Shown: piece after piece, positions 23,885 through 35,339 of the stretch
Layout of the letters: the number at the start of each line of letters is the position of its first letter
Numbering within the stretch: position 1 is the first letter of the stretch
DNA from: Actinomucor elegans
Taxonomy: Eukaryota; Mucoromycota; Mucoromycetes; Mucorales; Mucoraceae
NCBI GenBank assembly: GCA_026027325.1
Contig: JAMSLZ010000002.1
Span: forward strand, 1,488,001 to 1,552,000
Length of the DNA stretch: 64,000 nt
Direction of reading: 5' to 3'
Made by a program: the position numbers and the translations under genes
Notes under the pieces: model-generated
Databases searched by the model: none
Told to the model about the DNA's origin: nothing
Seen by the model: only the letters and a program-made list of their open reading frames with translations

Positions 23885-24732
23885 TGTATACTGTTGACGT
23901 AGAAAGCGTAATAAAGACAGTTAAAACGGGCCGCTTTTTACAAGTAAATTAAACACCACCACCTATACCCCGCTACTTTATTAAAGTGATTTATTATTAT
24001 TATTATTCCTCTCTGATCGTTAGGTCCATTTTGCCCCATTTATTTCAGATTTCACAATCAATTTTAATATGGACGTGTTAAAAAACAGTTTTTGGGTACG
24101 ACAAACGAGGCTTATTCAAAGTTTGTCATAAAAGTTTGTAGAAAAGCGCTAGGCAATGATCAGCACAAAACTCTCTAGGGGGAAAAAAAAGCAAACTATG
24201 TTTAACTACCAAGATATAGTATTCTTTTATATATATTCTGTTTGTAAGGGCTCTAAGAGACGCAGTGGATCATTCTGTGCATGAACTGCTAATCAAATGC
24301 AATATTTGATTGGGATCGATTGAGTGATCTATAAATCATTAAAGCAAGACTATTTAGAACGCATACCTATATGTACAGTCGATCACTCATACAAAATCCC
24401 TGCATAAACCCTGTCAAATAATGGTTCTGGTAGACGCTGTAATTTATTTGAACTTGTACTAGTTATTAAATGCGACAATGAGCTGAAATCGGCTGGGAAA
24501 TGTAAGCGAGATAACGAGATGATTTCGGGAGAAATCGTAAAATACTCCCTTAAAGCCTACAAAATTTGTTAGTCAGTACATTGCGCAATGAGATTGATCC
24601 CACTAAATCAAGAATCTATGTACATAACAAAAATAGCAAAGCCCCAGTTTTCGGGAAAATTTGTATATACAATGTCCATTTATTATATAATAATAGTAAC
24701 TTCAGTAATCAAATCAATATTGTGGCCAACTT
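23885..24732. other. Gene-free stretch with a dispersed repeat copy
   Basis: No gene is visible. Bases about 24265-24330 (CATTCTGTGCATG then CTAATCAA, then ATTTGATTGGG) are loosely similar to about 54575-54625. This suggests an old dispersed repeat family. The region also includes the promoter of the small membrane-protein gene. Confidence 0.4.
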
Positions 24733-27700
24733 CTAAGAGTGCAACGGTTGCTTTGCTCCTTGAAACACAAGGTTCAAGAAATGACTCTTACTTTGATGCT
24801 TTTTCAATGGAGATAGTTTTTCTGCTGGCAAATTATCACTTGTACAAGTTGATGAATTTTCCTCTTTCTTATGAAGTTTTAATTCTTCTTCTTTCATAGC
24901 CATAAGTTTAGTCTTTTCCTTGGCAATGGTATGCTCAATATCGCGAACAGTACGACGTAAAGTATACAAGGATAAATTACTATGGTGTTGAATAATTTTT
25001 TTTTAGATAAATGAAGCTGACGTTTTCTTATGATTAATTTACCTTGAAGCAGTGGTTGTTGGTTTATGAACAAGCTTTGATTTACATTCTTCCAATTTGG
25101 TTTGTAATTCATCCAGGTTTTTCTTGGTCTCTGTGTTCTTTGCTTCCAATTCGCTGTATTGGCTAATAATGTCATTGTCCAGATCAACATCCTTTATTGC
25201 CTCCTTGATTTGTTTTGTATCGGTACAAGAAACCAGTATATCCTTCTTGATAGCCACTAGAAATGATATTTACTTGTTATCATCAACAGGGCCAACTCAA
25301 AGCTCAATAGTACTTACATCGATCGGTTGCTTCACATAGGTTGTCAAATAATGTTTGTATTTGTTTCAAGTGAACATCTGCTTCTTCGGCCTCTTGAATT
25401 AAGGCATCCATCATTCCAGAAATATCTCTGTTATCAGACAGTTTCCAAACAAAGTCTAAATCCTCTAAATAAGAGGTGTCTTTTAACGCAAAGGCTGTTC
25501 TTTTTTGAAAGGCGAGTTCATCCTTGATTTCTGTTATTATAGCACAGGTCTAAATAGCAAAGTCAACAGTCTTTTTCTTTTTTCATTACACGGTCAAACA
25601 ACGAATACTTACTGATTCCATATCTTCAAGTGTTTTGAAATAGTCTTCTTCAAAATTTTTAGCCATAGGTGGGATGTCAGGTGTTCTCTTGTAAATAGTT
25701 GGTTCATGCTGTCTTGATTCTCGAACAGCAAAGAGGGGATCACGCTTAATCGTGGCAAGTCTCTCTTCTTCTGCAATCCTTTCAGCTTCTAACCGCTTTT
25801 CTTCCACGAGTCTCTCGGCTTCTTCACTCTTTTCTTTTTCAATTTGCTTTTCAACAAGTGCCTTCTTTTTCATCTCAAGCTCTCGTTGCTCTTCTTTCTC
25901 GAGCTCTTCTCTACCGTTGCTTGAGTCATCGCGTTGGGAATAATCATTCTCACTGTTATCATCACCAGAATCGCGAATAATACTGGCTCTAGAGATATCA
26001 CTGCTTGTGTCATCTGCTTCCAAGGTCTTTTGAATCTCTTCAAATGACATATTGCAACTCGTTGGTTCAGTTGGTGTTGATTTTTTAGAAGGTACATCAA
26101 CATCAGAATACTCTTTATCGACTGGCTGAGCATCAAGTGCTAGGGCTTCCTTCTTGGCTTGATCATGGTCAGCAGGCTTCTTTTTTATTTCCTCTTCCTT
26201 TCTGGCTTCTCGAGCAGTCAATGGTTTTTTATCGTTTTTGCTGTTCAAGGTGGGAGGTGCAAATAAAGCAGTACTCTTTTCTGCTTCAACGGGCTTCTTT
26301 TGCTTATCATCCTCTGTTTTTACTTCCAGGGTAGAAGGTGCAAATTTGGTAGTGGCAGCATCATTGTCAGTTTTGAAAGATACATCTCCAAATGGTCGTG
26401 GTGATGTTACGTTCTTGAATCCACCAAAAGAGGGTGGTGCTGCTGGAGCTGTTTTAAACGTACTTTTTGATCCAAATCCTCCAGCGCCAAACGACGTTGT
26501 AGAGCCAAAAGTAGGTGTTTCATTTCCAGTGCCAAAGGAAGTTGAACCGAAGGAAGGTGTGCCAAAGGAAGGTGAGGAGCCAAACGCAGTAGGTAACTTG
26601 GTTTCGGAAGAAGAGGACCGCGTAAGAGATGCAAAAGGGACAGCTTGTTTTTGAGAGGGAGAGCCTACACCAAAACCAAGACCGATGGAAGAAGTAGATC
26701 CAAATTTGGGCGCTTCAGACGATGAAGTGGCAAAAGGCGATGGGGATGTGGGTTGTGTGGTTGCACTTTTGCTGGTAGACATCATACTGTTGAAAGATGG
26801 AATCTTGGTTGCAGTATTGCCAAAAGATGATTTATGTTCAGAGAAGGTAGGCGCACTACTCGAGGTTTTAGGTTCAGAAGAAGATACAAAAGATACAGCA
26901 GGCGCAGATATTTCATCTACATTTTGCGCTTCAACCATGTATTGATAACGATCACCTTTTTTTGCTAATTCAATATTATAAGCGTGATATGCACAGATCG
27001 AGCCTTCGTTGGTTAAAAAGTAGAGTACAGGCATAGCAGGTACAGGTGTCTCGCTTTCCGCAGCGTCATAAGGTTCTAATGGTTCACTGGCAGATAAATC
27101 AAGCGCTAAACCAACTGGATAAGTATCAGATACACCATCTTCAGAAAGAGGTAATCGTGGCATACTGGCTTCATCCAACATCCAGGTAGCCCACGCACCC
27201 TCTTCATCTTGCCCTATAACGGCCAATTCATTGGCACCTGCATTGGCAATTACAATCAAGTTCTGAATACCAGGACCCAATTTGGGTAGAATGCTCAAGT
27301 AAAAATAGCTATCTGGCGCGTCTGAATCAAAGATAGGGTTGATCTCATCCATCAATATGTATTTTTTATCTTCAGACTCTCTTCGATTGATCATGTAAGC
27401 TGAATGTGTATGTTCCTCGCCCTTTGAATTGGCATATACTGCCAAAAAGACATGATTTTCGATCCACAATATAGCATTGACTAGTAAAAGAAAGCATTGT
27501 TATCTAATTATTCAATAAAATCATTTTTTTTTCTTTATGAAAACAGATTTACCATAATGATCAGATTGTACAGCAGGAGGAGCTTGGATCTCATCTTTTG
27601 GATTTCCTTCTATATCGTACGCATAAAGGGTTCCATCCTTCGTACCACAAATGATTTGTTTGCCCTTGGGAGACCAACACAAACTAGTGATGTTGTAGAT

Positions 27701-28478
27701 AGTTGAAATCACTTGTTTCTGCAGATAACGTACAAGTCTGAGCTCGTTGTTCTTGGTGCATACTGCAAGGATATCAGGATACGCTTCAGGATTTGGCTTA
27801 ATAAACGTGATTTCACCGCCCATCGATTGCGATTGAACTGGAAGCGCGTTTTCTCTCTATAGCATTTGTATGTACCATATATAAGTGTCAATTAATGTAT
27901 CTACACCCATCGGACCTACATTCTTGATAATATCTCGAATATTAAAAGTTAACAAAAGTCCACCCGAGACTCCAACAAAGAGTTGAAGCTGATCGGCTGA
28001 TAATACGATGATATTGACTTCTCCATCAGCAATATCTACAGAAATGATTTCATCGAATGCAACTGTCTCAGCTTTTGAAGCGGCGAGCACTTTTGATCGT
28101 AGCTTGGCAGTTTGACCAAGTACGAAGCCTGTAGTGGCAATAAAAAAAATTGTCAGCTTTGGAGCCAAATAAAAACGTGCTAAAGGAGTGTCAATCCTTA
28201 CCAGTGCAAGATCCCGCGACAAAATAGCCATATTTACTGGAACATTCTAATAATGAAGAGCTAGTTTTACTTTTATTTCGTTGAAAGTTGGAATTAGGCA
28301 AGAGAACCTTGACATTAGGCATGAGGCTTTTAAAGCGAAAAAACTAGTACAACCAAAAAAAAAAAATAAGTAAGCCATCACAATGTAATAGATTAACGCG
28401 TAATTTTACATCGACAAGCTTCTGCTCTCCTTCTTGTCCAATATCGTCTTCACCAAGAACTGAATAAAAGTTTGACAT
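24733..28478 (-). CDS. NUP159: Nucleoporin NUP159/NUP214 (FG nucleoporin, mRNA export)
   Basis: This protein sits on the cytoplasmic face of the nuclear pore and docks the helicase Dbp5 during mRNA export. The start MSNFYSVLGEDD (28478) leads into an N-terminal beta-propeller over several exons (28.2-26.95 kb), with SADQLQLFVGVSGG, SLCWSPKGKQIICGTKDGTL and WIENHVFLAVYANSKGEEHT. The largest exon (about 27485-25610) then carries the FG region. It is rich in SFG, GFG and TFG motifs (SPSFGTPSFGSTSFGTG), then an acidic Ser/Glu region and a long Glu/Arg coiled coil (about 25900-25740). Further coiled coil (MYTLRRTVRDIEHTIAKE) runs to the stop at 24733. This order of propeller, FG repeats and C-terminal coiled coil is that of Nup159/Nup214. 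Estimated size is above 1,000 residues. Confidence 0.92.
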
Positions 28479-29836
28479 TGTTATTGTTACTTTCGTGAGA
28501 CAGCTAAGAAAAAATATTTGCAGTGTAATACCGCGTTTTTTTAGCAATTTAGTTCAAGCTCAGTGATCAATTCACAAGTTTCAGTTTAGCTGCATTGATT
28601 TAATTTATCCATTTTGGTTGTTTTAAACAATAGTTTCTCGATCTATTTACTTATACCGCTAGAATATTGCTAAATTAAAGCTGAAATAGAGACTAATAGT
28701 CATTGAATTAGGTCTACTGTATATAATGGTACATTTTATTTGTTCAAAGCAACGATATGATGATGAAAACATATTTTTAAAACATGCCCATACCTTTCCA
28801 ACCAATTAGATAGAAAAGATTAGATATTTGTTAGGCTGTATACATATATTTTAGAATATGTAGATAATATATGACAGTTCAGTTCTAATATGTACAAGGC
28901 AAGCGCAACTTATTCGAAATGTCCCCTGGTTACATATAGAAGTTTGAAGGAGCGTAATGGTGACTCATTAGTACAATAGTCTCCAGGATGAAAATAGCGC
29001 ATTTTCAGTTGCAGAAAAATGTTCTCGTTAGTAAATACTCTAATGATATAATAGTTTGCTTTGAGTATGATGCTTGAACAAGATCAATCGAGAGATTTAC
29101 AGGTTTATAAAGCTACTTTTAGATGAAATCTGTTTTTTCTGTTAGGCATTCGTAGCTAATATATAACTATGCACTTTCATAAGACAATGGTAGTAGTGTA
29201 TACAGTCGTCCATTTTAAACATGTACTACTAGACAGATGCGACAGTTAACTGAGATCACTCATGTTTTGTAGTGTTGATGAAAATGAAGACAACACCCAA
29301 AGAGGAGACATCTTATTTTAAAACCCGATCATCCTTTCACATATGTTTTAAGACTATAGATAGCGTATTTAAATCATCGATTATAAGTAACATAGACTCA
29401 TGGAAAGGTCAGCATTGTTAATGTATTTTATTTATATTTAGTTAATATTTATAAAACTCGAGTTATGAATGTTTTTAAAAAATAACTCTATGAATTAAAG
29501 GAAGTATAAAATACACTTTGCACATTTGCGCGAACTTTGTTAATAAGTTTCTGCATATTATCAAGTGTTCGTAATTAGAATTAGAACAATAGCTCGCATC
29601 AACTTTTTTGAGTGATGAATGAGCTTCGTATATTTTTTAAATGGGAAATCACACTGTAGCGGTGCATAGTGAGCCAAGAAAAAAGGCTTATTTATTAAGA
29701 TAGTTTATATAACAATGAAAAAATGAAAAAATGTGAATAGGATGACTTATAATACAAATATGAAAAAAGTGATAAACCATCAGGTTAAGAATTATGAAAG
29801 TCAATATGTACAAGAGAGAACACTCTGAGACTTGTA
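28479..29836. other. Intergenic stretch without visible gene
   Basis: These 1.36 kb lie upstream of NUP159 and downstream of the sulfate transporter. They are very AT-rich with stops in all frames. A GATCAATCGAGA motif near 29085 recurs near 55570. Nothing else could be supported. Confidence 0.35.
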
Positions 29837-32502
29837 TTAGGTCGTGCTGCTTTCACCAGGAGAACGCGTTCCATCTCTATCACAAATGATGCTGACCGTG
29901 TCAAGAGAACAATCATCTTTGTTTTCCTTTTCAGTAAGCGCTGCGCGTACTGCATCGTGAAGAGATTTGAAAAAGAATGGAAAACGGTCTTGAACGTCCA
30001 CTATGTTATCTATATTAGAAACAGCAGCATCATTTTGGCAGTAACACCATTGATCAGCATCATGGGCTTGAGCTTTATCCAGCTCTTGCTGCGTTTGATT
30101 TCCAACAGTGGACGGATTCTCATCGTCTTTCTTGTCAACAGCAATATACATATCTCCTGAAGTACGAACTTGCTCAATGGCGATCACTTGGTCAAAATTA
30201 TTGATATTCTTTTCATCTTTCGCACGGATGGTACATGCTTTATGGTCATAAGTGCGACAGCCTCTAGCACCAGGGCGATGGCCGCCTTCTTGCATACCAT
30301 GACGGAGATCTGAAAGGAAGCGACCAGGCAGCTTGACGCTTTTGCGTTGATTACCGAAACCAGCAAATAACAAAGCCTTACGAACGGCAGGAGAACTACC
30401 TGTGACAATATACCAATGGACACGCTGTCCAGAGTATCTTTCAGCGGCAACAGCGGTATCTATCAGTGCTTCCATACCAGAGTAATCCATTTGATGAACA
30501 CCAGAGAGGTCGAGGATAACTGATTGCAACAAAGGCTTTTCTTGGTTTTTACCTACGGGCTCTGTATTGTTCCAAGGACGATCACCCATCTTTTCTGCGG
30601 GTGGCTTGCCTCGACGTGTAACCTTTTCAATCTCGCTCAACAGCTTTTCAAGTACATAAGATGCATTTTGGAAGATCAGGTTTTCCTGAGGTTGGAAACA
30701 AATGACACCAGCATCAATTGGACGCATGTACTGGCCTAAAGTAGCATGATCAAGCGGGAAGAACATGGTATTATCCAAAGAAGAAATGATGTCACTGATG
30801 GCATATGTGGTATTGTTTTGCTTTTCATCAGAGAAAGACATAGCACCATGTTCGGAATAGGGTTCCATGAGGCCTAGAACTGCATATCTTGGGCGAGCTG
30901 ACCGATATAGCTGAACTACGAATGAGAGAGCAACAGGTACATAGACAGCAACATCAATACGAGTAAACAGTGAGATGATATAAGCCGAACTAAAGATGAC
31001 AAGTTCAGACGGGTTTAACTCCAAGTATTTTCTCCATACCGTAGGACCAGAGATAAGGTCTGTAACAGAGTGAGCAATAATAGCTGCAAGTGCGGCATTA
31101 GAAATAAACTCAAATACTGGTGTGAATACATAGATGGAGAGAATGACAATCAAGCCAACAAAGAAGCTAGACATAGGAGTACGAGCACCCGATTTAGACA
31201 TCACAGCGCTTCTAGCAAAAGCACCTGTGTTGGGATAAGCACAAAAGAAAGCGCCCAAGACATTAGATAAGCCTAGTGCAAATGTTTCTTGACTCATATC
31301 AACTATTTCAAAGAAGTGTTAGAGATGATGTCTATAGGGTCAAGATAGATGTTACCTTTATAGTCGAATACTTTTCCAAGACTAGTTGAAATAGCACCGT
31401 GTTCCATGACAAGAAGGACAACGATACCAGGCAGGTCGGATATAAAAAAAGTAAGAACATCAGGTTTGATGGTAGGGACAGCCATATGATTGAAGCCTGC
31501 TGGTACATTTCCAATAATACTCAAAGGGCTCTTTTCGAAATCACCCAAGTGATTGACCAAGAAGCATATAAGTGTACTGAAAACCAAGACAACAATACTT
31601 CTACTCGTATTGAAAAAGAAAATCAAGCGGTTATGTTGAGGATACCGACGCGTCAAATACTGAGATAGGTATTTCACGCCATAAAGATAGATTAAAGCTG
31701 AAATACCCAAGGCAGCATCAGCAGTAGACTGGTTGAGATGGATGAGCGTCTGTCCAAATACCATATAGGGAGCTTGAGAAGTGTTGATGTTGGGTACACC
31801 GAATATCTTGCAGAACTGATTAATGACAATAGTTAGCCCACTGCCTGCAATGAAGCCAGCAACGGCAGGTTGAGAGATGAAATGAAACAGCACGCCAAGT
31901 CGAAAAACACCAATAAATAGAATGATGAAGCCAGTGAATAAACTCAAAGTAGTTGCAACGTCAGCTAAAGTCCATTCACCAGAAATATATTGAGCAGTAG
32001 CGACGTATTTTCCCATAATTTGACCAACCATTAAAGATGTAATAGCACTTACACCTAAAAAAAAAAAAAAAAGGTTCAAGGTGATACAGTATTAGTACTG
32101 AGACCTGTCAAATAACTGACTAGAACACCTACCAATACTGATATCTTTTGAAGTTCCAAATAATGGATACAAGATGACACCAACAAAACTTGTATACAGA
32201 CCAAATACAGCAGGAAGTCCTGCCATCTTGGCTAGAAAAAACGTCAGTGTTAAAAGAGAAAATCTATATGTTCATGTCCATAGTGTACCAAATGCTAAGC
32301 TCTGAGGTATAACAAGCGTGCCGACTGTAACAGCAGCTGTAAGATCTCCTGAAAGCCATATGAGATTATATTTAGGCAACCAGTTTACAATTGGGAATAA
32401 GCCTTTAATATAAGACTTTGTATTGCTTGGTAACTGTCGCAATTGTCCTCGAAGCTGATCACTATATTTGGGAGGTGGACTATCTACATATAATGTAGCC
32501 AT
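29837..32502 (-). CDS. SulP-family sulfate permease with STAS domain
   Basis: This is a plasma-membrane anion transporter of the SulP/SLC26 family, most likely a sulfate uptake permease. Exon 1 (from 32502) ends in LAFGT. The next short exon contains [20 protein letters not shown] and [10 protein letters not shown], which is the SulP signature. The exon at about 32055-31350 adds many hydrophobic helices ([19 protein letters not shown]). The last exon (31297-29837) contains [20 protein letters not shown] and [13 protein letters not shown], again diagnostic. A C-terminal STAS domain follows ([20 protein letters not shown], about 30515-30445), then a long hydrophilic tail. Estimated length is about 830 residues in four or five exons. 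Substrate assignment is by family only; SulP also carries molybdate or other anions. Confidence 0.92.
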
Positions 32503-34780
32503 TGTAATGTAAGGATTTGAAATGAATGTTTCTGTAAGACAAAGAAACGAAAAGAAAAATGCTTCAAGGTTTTTATAAGAGATGATTAATCTTTGATTCT
32601 TGGCCTATCTTTTCTTTTTTTTTTATATTATCATTTGGTTACACTACGGAAATCGTTGTTTATCTTTTGTTTTGCGTTCAAGTAGAAAAGATATGATTGT
32701 CACCTTTTTTTGAAGTTTCGATATCTCGAATACTAACCAAGTAGTTGGTCCTTTTATCTTATCATATTTTATTTTGGATGCCTTTAAACCTTTGCGAATT
32801 GAATAGAACCATATGATACGATTCCAATTGAATTCATGTTAAACGCAGTCGGTTGGATAGCACACATGTAACTTTATTTCAATTCACTTCTTACCGAGAA
32901 TAGCAATCATCTTGTTGCCAGAAAGCTGCTTTATTACTGGAGTAAAATATGACTTGGCTGTAGTAAAATTGTTCTTTCTGGGTAAAGTTTATGTTTGTTA
33001 CATTTGGACTATTTCGACAGCTAAATGTTGTTCAGTTTCAAACATAACTACCGATTAACAGTGTAAACGCAACTTTAATCATATATCATCAAGCTATAAG
33101 ACGTCTCACGGGACGCTAACCCGTGAATTCATATACAGTTCCATGACACTATTTACATAAGAGTAGCATTTGATTTGTATGGTTTTCTTGTTTATTATGC
33201 AACGGGATTGTAGGTTTTGTATAGACACTGTATCCGTCATTGCTGAAGCCCATCATAGTTCGTGTAACACACAGCAATTATTGACTTCATTCAGCACGCT
33301 CAAACTCTTGTGATAAGCATGAAAGGGATACCCTGGTTAATCTAACAAACAATTCAAGATAATAAAAATGAAGATATGCTTATCTTTTTAGCTGTAACAT
33401 ACAGCTTGCGATAAACTCTTTCATCTGTTTGTTTGTTGCCATATTCGAACAAGCTCGAAAGTCTAATCAAATGAGCTCTCTATACGCATGGTAGATAGAT
33501 ATGATTTACGTGGGGTTTTTTTTAACTTTTGTTTATTACCTTTTCGGTCTTTGTGATGAGATAGGGAATGGATGATCTTCAACTAATTCAGCAAATGCAA
33601 CCAATGATTACTATCACCTATACCAAAAAAAGGTTATCTACATGGAACATTGTCTTTAATGACACGTAAATCAGAAACTAATAAGGATAAGCTGCTTCGT
33701 TAGCAAAGCTCCCAGGTATCTTAAATGATTTTTTTTTGAAGTTGAATATCTATCTTTATATTAGATGCCACGCTATCTGTTCAGGATGTAGATACGAAAC
33801 TTGACCTCTTAATTAAAATAGCTGAGTGTACCATTATCAAATAGGTTTCATGGGTTATCTAGACATATGATGTCAACAGGCTCAACCCGTTACTATATAT
33901 TGCTATATGAGTGTTTGTCATCTTCAATCAAGTGGCATTTGCTTTCATACAGTATTATTCATTGTATACGTAGCTTATCATCTTGGGTAGACTTTCTTAC
34001 AAAAAAGTTTAAGTCGTACCTCCTAGTTTTTTTTTCAACGATGTTTCATTCAGCCCATTATACTAGTTATGAGAAAAACTATTACAACTATAATCATTTA
34101 ATAGTAGAACTTATACTAAGTTCACTTTCACATCGAGCAGTGTAAAGATAATGATGTGTGTCTTTAAAATAATGAGTTTTGTTTGAGAAGGCGCTGGTAT
34201 ATGTTCTATATGAATCAAGTTTTTGATGAAAAAAAAAACCCAGAAAATCCACATCCATATTAAAAGAACGAGCAAAGAATTGTTTTATATATCATTTAAA
34301 AGAGGATATAGCAGAATACCACTTCTTATTATTACTATTGATTTGCTGTAACTTGATTGAGTTTCGGCTAGTCCAAATGCTTTCAACTTATTATGATCGA
34401 CTAGAGAAAATATTAGACTTAAATAGAATACAAATAAAATAATCTTAGATAACTAACCAGCAATTTCTTGCAGATAAAAGAGATATATAGATAAAATAAT
34501 AAAATAATGGATATAAAAGTAATAGGTATACTATATATGAAGAGAAAATAAGGAATCAAGAACAATGGTTTAATATTTATATCTAAAATATGAGATAGGC
34601 TGTGCAAATGTAAAAGGTACACATAATCATATTTAGTTCGACACAAATCAAAACTTCAATTTTTGAGACTATCTTTGAATCTGCTTTTTTAACACTAAAA
34701 ACGTACAGACACACTAAAAAGTGGATTATGAAAAGTTATAAATGGTATTTCATGTTTCTTTTCATTAGTAGTTCTCAAAG
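32503..34780. other. Gene desert, left part
   Basis: No intact gene is visible. The first 300 nt should contain the sulfate permease promoter. A 7-bp-stem hairpin (TCACGGG / CCCGTGA with a 7-nt loop) lies at 33106-33126 and stands out for its GC content. A 92-codon frame at 33867-34145 has no recognisable motif and was not called. Confidence 0.4.
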
Positions 34781-34790
34781 TCATATAAAA

Positions 34791-34828
34791 TTTAGACGGA
34801 TCGGTAAAAATGGAACCGACCGTCTAAA
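34791..34828. repeat. Strong hairpin in gene desert
   Basis: The arms TTTAGACGG(A)TCGGT and ACCGACCGTCTAAA pair over 14 bp with one bulged base and a 9-nt loop. It lies just 5' of a decayed leucine-rich-repeat sequence. It could be a terminator-like structure or the end of a small mobile element. Confidence 0.6.
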
Positions 34829-34869
34829 ACTTTTTCATCCCTTTTTGGGTATATTTACTATTTGACTGT

Positions 34870-35338
34870 CCATCATAGAAGGATTTATTCTCAAATATCA
34901 CAGTAATCTTACATATTTGATCAAGGATTGTAGGCCATTGGATAATATTCTATCTTGACTAATTGTGTCGCCTGGGTTTCCAAAAGCTCATATATCTAAC
35001 ATCAATGCCTACATTACACTAAAAGAAGATATTCTTGTAATTATATCCTCATGCCCAACGCTTAAAAATGAGTCTATGTCAGAGATTGTGGACATCATGG
35101 ACCTTGTAATGAGAGACTGAGAAGACTAAATATTTCGAATTGTAATGCGGTTACTAGTGTTGGGCTACAAAAAACGGTAAAAATATATAGCAGAACGCTA
35201 GAAAAGCTCATACTAAACAGCTGTCAAGGAATTGGAACGTATGTTATCAAGTAGGTCGTAGATACTTTGGGAAGGCATGCGGTTGAATATAGATCTAATT
35301 TAATGAGATATTTTAGCCTATTATTTAGAGTTTGTTGA
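34870..35338 (+). pseudogene. Decayed leucine-rich-repeat (F-box/AMN1-type) gene fragment
   Basis: Fragments in different frames read as cysteine-type leucine-rich repeats. They are YHSNLTYLIKDCRPL (near 34895), ILVIISSCPTLKNESMSEIV (near 35040), then after a frame change at about 35115 the segment LRRLNISNCNAVTSVGLQ (35117-35170) and LEKLILNSCQGIGTYVIK (near 35200-35251). An in-frame TAG at 35252-35254 is followed by VVDTLGRHA in the same frame. The L-x-x-L-x-I/L-x-x-C pattern is that of F-box/LRR proteins. Several frameshifts and stops show that this copy is dead. No start or 5' F-box was found. Confidence 0.6.
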
Positions 35339-35339
35339 A

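Noticed and set aside
33867..34145. 92-codon frame in the gene desert
   Set aside because: Composition follows AT-rich DNA with no recognisable motif.
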